This document shows, piece after piece, positions 1 to 10,041 of a DNA stretch of 64,000 bases (its first letter is position 1; every line of letters begins with the position of its first letter). A program made the translations under genes and the position numbers. The notes beneath the pieces were generated by a model. That model searched no databases. It saw only the letters and a program-made list of their open reading frames with translations, and was not told the DNA's origin. Source of the DNA: Anaeramoeba flamelloides (Eukaryota; Metamonada; Anaeramoebidae); the NCBI GenBank assembly GCA_027625915.1, contig JANTQA010000047.1, forward strand, positions 16,244,001 through 16,308,000, given 5' to 3'.

Positions 1-472
1 TATAAGTAGAAAAAAAAGCAATTTTCAATCTTTTTGGAAAAATATCAAATATTTATAAAAATATTTCAAAAAGAAGAATTTTGTTTGAATTTATTTACTA
101 CTGATTAATTTTCTTTTATATTAGAAACCAATATATCACTATTTGATAAGACAACATTTGAAATCCAAAATCAATTCTCCTATTCACAACTTGCCAAACT
201 ATAATTTATTATACTTTCACTTAATTGAAATTATTTTATATTTTTTAGTTGTTGATTTTTGTGAGTTTTCTTTTTTATTAAATTTTTTTTTTTATAAAAA
301 AAAAACAAAAAAATTTTCTTCTATTAATTTTACCTTTTTTGGCTTAATTAATCTCTATTAAATAATAATTAAAAAGATTAATAACTGTAGATTATATAGA
401 AAAAGAAAAAAGCAAAAAGAAAAAGAAAAGGAGAAATTTAAAATTAAAAAAAGAATTGATTAAATAGAATAA
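1..472. repeat. AT-rich flank with a dispersed repeat
   Basis: No gene is visible here. Roughly 1-300 can be aligned by eye with 63020-63300 at the other end of the window; both contain the order poly-A patch, AGAATTTTGTTT, CAATATATCA, ATCCAAAAT and ACTTAATTGAAATTATTTT. This suggests a dispersed repeat whose ends I cannot place. The part next to 473 is the 3' flank of the phospholipase B-like gene. Confidence 0.45.
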
Positions 473-3400
473 TTAATCATCATAATCCAAAATATGATCA
501 TTAAGTTCTCCAGTTTGACTATTAAAATCCCATTTAACCCAAGGGAAATGGTATTCGTCAGGTAAACCAAGGTGTTCAAGAACGGAATAATTGGTTGAAA
601 ATTTAAAAATCGGTTGTTGTACATAAGTAGGGGAGGAAATAGCTTCAACAATTAAATTTTTAGCAAGTTCATAACTTGTAACTTTTGAATCTAAGGCGCC
701 AAATGCTGTTCCTCTAGACTCACCCTTTGCGTTTAAATCATATCTGGAAGCTGGGGCATTGCCTGGATTTTTTTTACTAAGTGGGTCGTGTTCCCAATTA
801 TTATATCTCATGAGGTTTTTCATTTCCTCGAGGGTATTAACCGACGAAGCATTCCTTCTCAGGATTTTTGCCCTTGGGCAATCTTCATAGCTCCACCATG
901 TTTTATCAGATGGATATCCAGAGATATTAAAGATATCTTTAAAATAAGGAATGTTATAAGAGGGCATATATCCTTGTTCTACAAAGTGATCAGTAATATC
1001 TGCCTTTTGCACAAATCCCGGGATTTGCTCAAGTGCCCACAAGGTTCCGGGACTTGGTTTCGTTCCAGGAGTAAATTTTTTATAATCCAAAATAAGCCAT
1101 TGATTATTATATGTACCAGAATTTTCCCTTTCAAAGACTGATGCCCATTGTTCTCCACTGTCGGCCATATAATTTGCAATCCTAACACGCACCCATTCCA
1201 GGACACATTGTGGTACAACCAAATCATATAATGTGGTATTAAATATTTCATTTGTTGTTTCAAGAGTACATAATCCTGAAGATAACGTATAATGATCATC
1301 AAAAGAAAATAAGAAGCCTGGATATGATGAAAATGTCATTGATGGTGCTTTAATGATATCATTTTGATAGTTGAAATTATAATGCTATTTATTTCATAAA
1401 AAAGTATATTAATGAGAAAGTATTGAAATTAAATATTGGTTATTGAAAAAGGTTTTAGATTGTCAATTTAGGTTAATGGATATTTGTTTTTAAATTGTTG
1501 ATATATTTTAACAATAATTCATAATATTTTTCTCTCAAAAATAAAAAAAAATATACATCAGGTATTCATCACCATTTACATTATTTTTATATTCATCTGA
1601 ATATTTCAGAGAATAATGTGTTAGTAACCATATTAAAATTTGAATATATTTGAAATTGAAAAAAATAATAAAAAATGTTATTAAAATTAATAAATAATTA
1701 TTTGACTTAAAGTGTATGGCAAAGAATATCAAAGGATCGATCTGAAAATGATTTGAAACAATGTTAGTGACTTTTTTTTTTTTTTAATTCCAGTAATCCA
1801 AAAAACCCGTGCCCAAAGCTTAAAGCCAGTTTATCAAAATAAAATTAGTGATTATTTTTCTTCTTGTTCCAATTGAACAACTAATTTACTACTCAATAGT
1901 ATACACAAGTTCAAATCAATTTTGAAAGTAAAACACTTGATATTTTCAGTAAAATTTTAAATTATTCATGCAAATAGTTCAAAATTTTTAATAATATTCA
2001 CAATTTTTTGAATTTTTTTATTTTTTTGATGATTAAAATTTTTATGGAACTTTTACACTGAGTTTCTGTGTAACTTTTACAATTATGAATTAAATTTGTT
2101 TATAATTTTTCCTGATTTTTCCCATTTAGAAACTAGGTTTATTGTTTTTTTAGATAAGTAATACAATATGTTGCAAAATAAATGGAACAAAATTTTCATT
2201 CAGCTTAAAGAAAAGATTTTTTATCCGGAGTAACATTTCAAATTTTTATTTCGTAAAATAAGCTTAAATTATTTATTTTACCTTTTAGGATTGGGAACTT
2301 TGATGACTGGTTTTAAAATTCTTGAGATGGTTTTTTTTTTGGAAAACCTAATGAAAATATTGATCTTTTTATTATACAATTAACAGTAATTTCCTAAATT
2401 AACTCTAATTATTTAAAGAAAAAAATTTTGAATTTGATCCTTTATTTTTGGTATGTTTTTTTAATAATAGAACTTTAAGAAACTCGTAACACATTTAAGT
2501 ATTGTTTATTGTTCGATTTGGTTGATCTTTGAAAGTATAAGTCTTCTCTAAAAAAGAAATTCCTGCTTATTTAAAAACAGGGATCATATTCAATCTGAAC
2601 GTGTTATTTGGACAATGGTAAAAATGTTAATTATATATATATATATTCCCAACGTAAAGATTGGTACAGAACCCCACTTACAGGTTTTGTGATGCCAACT
2701 GATACATTGACAGAAAAATTTGTTTGCCGAAAATTAAATGAATATAAATTTTTGATATCCTTTTTCGTTTGAGAGCACAAGAAAGAAATAAGAAAAAAAA
2801 AAAAAAATTACAAACCTTAAAAACTCTGTTCATTGAACCAAAAGTAAACCAAGCATCTTGACCAAAGAAAATGTCTTTATACCCCTCAGTTAATCTAACA
2901 AACCCAGTGCAATGGTCTCTTAATAATGTGTAAGTCATGATTTCATCATGGGTCATTTCGTCAAAGTTTGGTCTTAATTCTGGTGAGACTGCTGTGGCAA
3001 GATCCAAAAGATCACCTGCGGTGTTGTACATCCAGAGATCGAGTTCTGTGAGTTGTTCTTGAGCTGGTGCCATTAATTGGTAACCTTCAGTTAGACCTTC
3101 AAATTGGGAAACCACCAAACTTGTAACTATCCAGTAATCATCAGTTGGATTATTTTTGATCTTTTCTTTAGTATATTCAAGGTTTGTGTCTAAAAAGCTC
3201 CAAAGAGCTGCAGGCCAAATCTAGGCGATTATATTGTTTTTTTTTTTTTTTTTTTGAGGATTTGCAGCGAAAAAAGAATGTAAGGCTTAAAACCCGTGTT
3301 TCGAAATAAAAATAGTTCATTTATCTTTTTCTTGTCTAAATACAATACAATTTAACGATAAAATTCTAGACTTCAATTTAAAACAATTATGAAGGTAAAC

Positions 3401-5369
3401 CCCTGAACTCTTTTGAGTAAATTTTCAATTATGAACGGAAATTTATTTTAGGGACTAGTTAACATAAAAAAAATCTTCAAGCAAAATAAATAGTAAATTC
3501 AAAAATGTTATACCACATCTACAAATCGAAAAATGGTGTAAAAATCTGATTACGATAAAAGCAAACTTACTTTCAAAGCTTTTTTCCTAAATGAATTATT
3601 GTTTTTAAAAAGTTGATCCATTTTCCACATTTTTGAAGAGTTCAAAATTTAACATATTTCTTTAATTATTTTAAAAAAATATTATTTTCCTTGAAAGAAG
3701 ATAGAAATCTTAATATCTATACAAGAAATGTACTAAAATACACTTTAAAAATGAAACCAACAAGTTCTAAAATAGTCCAATATAAAAAAACTATTTATTT
3801 TCAAAAAAATTAAATTAATTATTTTTAACTTTAAAAAAAATATAATAATTTGATTCAAAGAAACAGTTCAAATCAATTTTTTCTTTTTATTAAATTAAAA
3901 TATACGAGAAAAAAAAACAAAACCATTAAATTAAAAATTCTCCATAAATACTTTTTTATCACCCATGAAATTCAACTTATAAACTAAAGAAAACTTTTTT
4001 ATTTCGTTGTTTATAATCAATAATTAATGTCCCAATCTTAATTTTTTCTGTGAGTTATTAACAACCAAAGATTAAATGTGACAATAGACTTTACAATTAT
4101 TTCTCAATTTTTAAAAGATTTTCCAACAAATAAAACTAAATCAAATTTAATATTTTAAATAAAAAAAAAAAAAAATATTATCAAATAACTGATTTTAATA
4201 ATAAAATTTCCTTTTTTTTACTCTGAATAATTAGAAAATAATATTGTAGAATCTTTTAAATTTCAAGAAATTTAATAAATATTTGTGAATAAAAGAGATC
4301 TTCAATTTTTTTAGATCTTCAAGGAAACAATATTTGATTTATTTCTATTGTATTTTTAAAATAAGATTAAAGTTTCAAAGGGTATTTTTTTTACAGACTC
4401 TCTGAAATGAGTAAAAGTGAGATTTCTTCAAAATAAAAATTTTTTTTAAATTATTTTTTTTATAATTTGATCCAAAAATACAACAAAAAATAGATCAAGA
4501 TCTTTTTACTGAAAATAAATTGGGAAAAAGAACTCTTTTAAAATTTATAACTCATTTCTCTCAAGTTGATAAACGAAGTTTTCTATTGAGTTTAATTGTA
4601 TAGTTGTGTAAATAATTACTAAATTAACTTTATGAAAAAAAATAAATAAGTGTTATTATTCCCTTAAAGTTATATCTCAATTTATTAGAAATTGTTAATT
4701 TTTTTATGAAGGCAAAAATTTCTCTTTAATTGACGAATTTTTTTTTAAAATTTCTCCAATTCGATCCTGAATGTTTATAATTTCTTTTTTTAATAATAGA
4801 ACTTTTAAGAAACTAACAACATATTTACTAATTGTTTATTACTTTCAAAGGGAATTGAAAAGAAAAACTTTCTAGAAAAAAGAAACATAGCTTATAATTT
4901 TTGTAACACGGGTTTGAAAATTCTTTCTAGATTATTTTAACAACACCCAAATATATTGTTTTGGTATGAAAAAAAGATTGAAAAGAAACAATTAAAAGGG
5001 AAAAATTAAAAAAGAAAAAAAAAATCAAAATAATCCACATACCCCACCTCGGACATAATGATGAAGAAACCAATCCAAAATGTTGTGTCTGTGTTGGAAC
5101 ATTCTTGTATGGGTTAGAGCACCTTCAAGGAGACCAGCTGCATGAGCTTGGACTTTGTCATCAAAATTTTTATTTGTTTGTACAACTAATCTTCCCCATC
5201 CAACTGTGTCAAGTGTATCCTGATACTGTGCTCGTGATGCTCCATTTTCATCATAGACACCTTCTTTATAACTGTATTTTCCTCCAGTGTAATAAACTGT
5301 TGCAGATGTTGCCTTGCAAGAGAAAGGCAACAAAAAGGCAATGAAAATTAAACCTAATTTAAGATACAT
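473..5369 (-). CDS. Phospholipase B-like lysosomal hydrolase (PLBD family), 3 exons
   Basis: Predicted exons are 5369-5043, 3220-2816 and 1384-473, all joined in phase 0 by GT-AG introns, giving 547 residues, close to the usual family length of 550-590. The start ATG at 5369 is followed by a signal peptide (KLGLIFIAFLLPFSCKATSA). Family landmarks follow in order: DTVGWGRLVVQTN and AAGLLEGALT in exon 1; VVSQFEGLTEGY and LLRDHCTGFVRL in exon 2, with the Cys near residue 213 matching the N-terminal nucleophile of this Ntn-hydrolase-type family; and SSYPGFLFSFDDHY, QWLILDYKKF, LWALEQIPGF and GYMPSYNIPYF in exon 3. The family acts in lysosomes or phagosomes as an amidase/phospholipase-type hydrolase, matured by cleavage before the nucleophile. 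Thr follows the Cys here where Ser is usual. Both introns (5042-3221 and 2815-1385) are long and filled with repeats. The frame looks intact throughout. Confidence 0.93.
1385..2815 (-). other. Intron 2 of the PLB-like gene, repeat-filled
   Basis: The donor is AAG/GTTTGT at 2815 and the acceptor AAATAG ends at 1385. The intron carries a dispersed repeat at about 1790-2620 that reappears around the 1.2 kb element in intron 1 (about 3280-3440 and 4680-4925) and at about 7330-7745. Shared landmarks are CCCGTG near one end, TACTCAATAG, and TTTAATAATAG followed by a run ending TTGTTTATT. A short TA run lies at 2632-2646. I see no coding exon here. Confidence 0.5.
3221..5042 (-). other. Intron 1 of the PLB-like gene, with nested repeats
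   Basis: The donor is GG/GTATGT at 5042 and the acceptor CCTAG ends at 3221. The intron contains a dispersed repeat (about 3280-3446 and 4668-4925, ends AAACCCGTGTTTC and its rough complement ACACGGGTTT) that is interrupted by the 1.2 kb TTAA element at 3447-4667. Nothing in it looks coding. Confidence 0.55.
3447..4667 (+). mobile_element. 1.2 kb TTAA-flanked non-autonomous DNA transposon, copy 1
   Basis: The ends read TTTAGGGACTAG on the left and ATTCCCTTAA on the right, so they are inverted repeats of the consensus TTAAGGGACTAG with some decay. The interior matches copy 3 (10526-11747) along its whole length: for example AAAAAAAATCTTCAAG just inside the left end, CTAAAATAG/AACC near the middle, and TTGATAAACGAAGTTT near the right end. 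No transposase reading frame is present. The copy lies inside another repeat in intron 1 of the PLB-like gene. The TTAA target fits piggyBac-like transposition; the GGG start (rather than the CCC usual for piggyBac) leaves the superfamily open. Confidence 0.75.
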
Positions 5370-5936
5370 TTTTGTCCAGTTTTACAATTTAAAAAATGGA
5401 AGAAATTGTGTTTTCGTTTTCTATTTAAAGAGATTAAAAACTCTTTTTTTCCAACTTTGGTAACATTGGTTATCATGATCTTTTTTGTATTTTCTTTTGT
5501 TGTTTCTCGAAAAAAAAACCAAACAAAAATATTTTCAAATTTTGGCTAATTAGAGGTGAAAATATTGCATGTTGATTTACCTTAAATGATAACTTAAATT
5601 TTAATTATGCTTTTTTTTTAGGTTTAAGTTTAGGTTTATGCAGATATAAATTCAGATGTACAGACTTGACTTTGATGTAAAAACTACCCAAAAAAAAAAA
5701 ATTCTCTTGTGGGAGGTCTGTATCAAAGCAAGGTAAATTTATTTTATTTAACTTTGAGATCAAAGAAATGCCCAAAAAATGTAATTTAAAGAGTTTTTTC
5801 AAATTTTACCTGATCTTGAATTAATGAAAAGGGTCTTCAATATTAATAGTTTGTTTCAAATATTTCATAGTCATCAAAAACCACTTTTGTGAAATAAAAA
5901 AAAGAGATTTTAATATTTTTAAATGACTAGCCTTTT

Positions 5937-6873
5937 AAGGTTTACTATCCCTTAAATTTGAAATAAGATTATCTTGAGTTGGGTATAGTGACTTATTAAT
6001 TTGGTTAGTAGTGGATCGATTTTGGATTTGGTATGAGTTTTAATACACAAGAGTTAATGTGAATGTTGTAAAAAATAGATTTTTTGCAATTTTAGAGATA
6101 AATAAAGAGTTCTATACAATTACCCACAATTAAGTAATATTAAACATAATATCTGATTATATTAATAGACTAATAAGAATTTTAATCAAAAAATCTTTTG
6201 GTAAACACCAATCTTCTCATTTTGAAAAAAAAAACAATTTTTCAAACAATGTATTGGTATTTACCAAACGATTTTATATTGAAATTCCCGTTTGATCCCA
6301 AAAATCAAAAATGGGTGTTTTGTTTACTATTACTAAATTGTGGGTAATTTCATGGAACTCTTTATTTATCTCTAAAATTGCAAAAAATCTATTTTTTACA
6401 ACATTCATATTTACTCTTGTGTAGAGGTTCAAAATGGCAATTTTTGACAATTTATTATTTTTTTTTTTCCGAAATCCAAAATGGAGAGTGTAAGATTAAT
6501 AGATTGGTAGGTGTTTAAGAATAAATTTAAATTCATGGGTTGTCGAAGAAAATTTTTTAACATTTTTTTGTCAATTAACTTTATGAAAAAAAATTGTTTT
6601 TTAAAAGCACCTAATAAAACCAAATCTAATAAGAAATTTCAATCAACAACCCCAAAACCACATTTTTTTATAACAAAGTTCCAGCCAATTAATCTTAACA
6701 CTCCATTTTGGATTTCGGAAAAAAAAAAAAAATAAATTGTCAAAAATTGACATTTTGAACCACTATTAAAACTCATACCAAATCCAAAGATTGATCCACT
6801 ACGAACCAAATTAATAAGTCACTATACACAACTCAAGATTATCTTGTTTCAAATTTCATGGATTATAAACCTT
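5937..6873. mobile_element. Foldback element with three hairpin arms
   Basis: An outer inverted repeat pairs about 5937-6058 with 6764-6873 (shared AAATTTGAAA and AATCTTGAG; GTTTGG/ATTTGGTATGAG). Inside it sit two independent hairpins: about 6055-6130 pairs with 6340-6422 (AGAGATAAATAAAGAG against its complement), and 6424-6520 pairs with 6678-6763 (TTCCGAAATCCAAAATGG against its complement). Drawn out, one strand folds into a three-way junction. There is no coding frame. The right end abuts the TTAA MITE at 6872. Confidence 0.75.
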
Positions 6874-7053
6874 AAGGGAATAGTCTCTTTTATTATTTTT
6901 TTTTTGAGCAATTTCAAAATTAGGGTTCCTTATCTAGAAATATTTGTAATATTGAATATAAAAAGGATTTTTCAAATCTAAGTAATTAGCAAAACATCCT
7001 CTCAATCTCTATTAAATTAAGGTAAAAAAATTTAATTAAGATTAGTCCCTTAA
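6872..7053. mobile_element. TTAA-flanked MITE, copy D
   Basis: The left end is TTAAGGGAATAGTCTC and the right end GATTAGTCCCTTAA. Interior landmarks shared with the other three copies are TGAGCAATTTC/TGACCAATTTC, GGTTCCTTATC, AATATTGAA and CAATCTCTATTAAATT. Length is about 180 bp. It is the same family as 19008-19188, 21697-21875 and 51693-51873. Confidence 0.8.
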
Positions 7054-8690
7054 AAGAATGTTCTATAATTAAATTATTTTGTAATTGAGGGATAAAGGAT
7101 ATTTATTCTTTAGTGTTGAATTAATCTAAAAAATCTAATAAAAATATAATTGAACCAATAATTATTATATTTTTACAAAGTATAAAAATTAGAAATTTTT
7201 TTTATTAAATTTTTTTTCTAATTCAAAGATATAAACGAAAATAAGAATATCTCGGCATTTAAAAATATTAATATATAACCATCCAAAAGTAAATATTTTC
7301 TGAATTTGTTAATTTTAAGTTTTGGTTGGTAATCTGATCAAAAGAAAGTGTTCTAAAATCCAATAAACAGATTTCAAAAAATAAATCCATTCTTTTTATC
7401 TTTTTGTTCCAATGGGGCATCTAATTCACTACTCAATAGCATATCTAAGGTAAAATCATTTTTGAAAGTAAATTATTATCTCTTTTTAGTAAATTTACAA
7501 TTAGAACTGAAATTTGTTTAAAATTTTGCATAATTTTATTTTTTATTTTTTGGTTTGATAGACGAAAAAATTTTCTCTTGAAATTTACTCTATTTTTTCG
7601 AGAAAAAAATACTTCAATATTATTTGTTTATTTTTTGAATTTTTTTATTTAATAATAGTACTTTAAAAATTGGTACCACATGATTCTATTGTTTATTGTC
7701 TTTTTCTTTGATTGATTAATATATTTCATATTCTATAAAAAAATTAATGTTTTTTTTTTCTTTGAAACACAGATTAAATTTTTCTGAGCTTAAAATTTTG
7801 AAAATTGTAATTATTAAAAGAAAAACAGAAGAATTAATTATAGGATTTAACTGGCGATACAATTACTTATATTTATTAATATAGTTGAAATAATAGTGAT
7901 AATAAGAACCAATCTTGATAAATTTTAAAGATACTCTAATTTAACCAATGTTTTTTTTTTTTCAGGTATATGAAGTGAAGATAAGAATAAAGATACATAA
8001 AATACTTTGTTCAAATGTAAATGAACTTTTGAAATTAGATCTTGAATTAATGTAAATGGTTCAACAATATTAAATACTTTCATTTCAAAAATTCCTTAAT
8101 AATTGATAAAAGTTTGTTTTCATAATAAAATTTGTCCAAAATCGAAATTTATCATTTATTAATCAAGATTTTTGGTCTGATGAAATTTAATAAATATCTT
8201 TTTTTTTTTTTTGATATTTTTAAATTAAGAGATCTTGCTAATTAAGAATTTACTTTTTCATAAACTTATCTATAGTCTTTTTTTTGTTTTTTTGTTTGAG
8301 TTTATTTCAGATATTTCTTTACTGTACTTTATTGTTAATTTCTAGTGTTTTGAACAAAAAAAATACAACTTATAAAATTATATTTAAATCGATACACATT
8401 CTGATAAATCTTTTCAAAATATGAAATTAATACATAATAATAATTTTTTTTTACAGTAGAAAATTACTGGGAATTCTTTATTAAATGTAAATAAAATTCT
8501 ATTGACTTTCCTTTTATAAATAGAGAACAGAAATTATGAACCATTTCTTTAGAAAAATCCTTTTTTTAGTAAAAAAATAAAGATGATGCAACTTGTTTCC
8601 CATTTAACATTGAAATACCAATAACTAATTCTTGAATATATAAATAACCTCTTCAGTTTTTTTTATTGTTCAAAAATAAAATTTTGATGT
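7054..8690. other. Intergenic AT-rich stretch, repeat debris
   Basis: About 7330-7745 resembles the dispersed repeat of the PLB introns (TTGTTCCAATGGGGC, TACTCAATAGCATA, AATAATAGTACTTTAA). I see nothing recognisable in the rest. Confidence 0.4.
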
Positions 8691-9929
8691 ATAAGGAACG
8701 ATTAAATCTTATTAATTTTTTACAATGGGTAATAGAACACTTATTTGTGTATATATATAACAATAAACCTGATAAATAAACACCTTTTATCAACTTTTCG
8801 GAAATGAGTTATCATTTTTAAAAGAGTTCATTTTTTCTCAATTAAACATTCACTAATAAGATCTAACCGTTTTTATTTGGATTTTTAGAATTGATAATCA
8901 AAAAATCAAGAAAAATTTGTAAAAATTTTTATTTTCGAAATAATCTCACTTTTATTAATTTGTGAGTTTATATGAACAAATAACCTTAAAATTTTAATCT
9001 TGTTTTTGAAAAAAAAAAAATAAACCTAAATAATGAATCCTTGAAGATCAGTAAAAAAATGATTATTTGTATTATTCACAAACATTCATTAAATTTCTTG
9101 AAATTTAAAAGGTTAACGAAATTATATTTTTCAAATATTGAGCATATAAAGAACAAAGTATTATTATTAAAATCAGTTATTTGTGGAATTCTTTTTTTTT
9201 TTTTTTTTTTTTTTATTAGAATTTTTTATTTGAATTTAATTTATTAATTTGAAAAAATTAAAAAAATAGAGAAATAATACTTAAACCTATTGAGATATTT
9301 AATCTTTTGATTAATACCAACCGAACTGAAAAAATTAAAATCGGTTTATTAATTATTAATTATAAATAATTCAATTTAAAAGTATTTCTTTAGACAATAA
9401 ATTGAATTTTATAGGTTTTAAAAAAGTATTTTGGGGAGTTTTCGTAATTTAAGGGTTCTGTTTTTTTTATTATATTTTTTTGTTAAGCAATTGGATAAAA
9501 TCAATTTGAATTGTTCTTTTCACAAATAAATTATGTTTTTTTAAGTTTAAAATAATTATTGTAATTATTTTGAAAATAAGTAGCTTTTATATTTCAGAGT
9601 TATTCAAAAAATTTCTGGTTTTATTTTGAAAGCATACCTTGTACACTCTCTCCTTTCAAGATAATAAGATTTATTTCTTCTTCAAAGAAAATAATTTATT
9701 TTATAAATAATTCAGAAATATGTTGAATTTGGAACAATTTTGGAAAAATAGAAAAATCGTCAGACTTTTAAAAACAATAATTCATTTCTGAAAATAAGCA
9801 TGAAAAGAAAGTTTGGTCTTTTGGTAATCAGATTTTTACTTTGTTTTTCAATTTCAAGATACGGTAAAAATTTTTTTAATTTGTTAGTAAATTTACTTGA
9901 AGATTTTTTTTAGTTTACTAAAACCTTTA
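8691..9929 (-). mobile_element. 1.2 kb TTAA-type transposon, copy 2 (reverse)
   Basis: This stretch aligns with the reverse complement of 10526-11747. Landmarks in order are TAAGGAACGATTAAATCTTA at its start (decayed end), TTATCAACTTTT, ATCATTTTTAAAAGAG, TTAAATTTCTTGAAATTT, TTAAAATCAGTTAT, and ACTTGAAGATTTTTTTTAG with TTTACTAAAACC at its end. Both TTAA ends have decayed, so it looks older than copy 3. It stops about 110 bp upstream of the DCN1-like start codon and so may form part of that gene's 5' region. It encodes no protein. Confidence 0.65.
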
Positions 9930-10041
9930 CTTTAGGTAAATTATTGACACAAACCAAATTAGAACAAAAAAACAAATTGTAAACAACGTTCGTCTTCAAC
10001 TTGTAAGTTTTCATTTTTTTTCAGCTTTTATTCAAAACAAT

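Noticed and set aside
2632-2646. TA run as a possible promoter or origin
   Set aside because: Simple AT repeats are everywhere in this window, and nothing marks this one out.
10003-10024. 22 nt intron in the DCN1 5' leader
   Set aside because: It has GTAAG and TTTCAG borders but is far shorter than the other introns here, and no coding frame depends on it.
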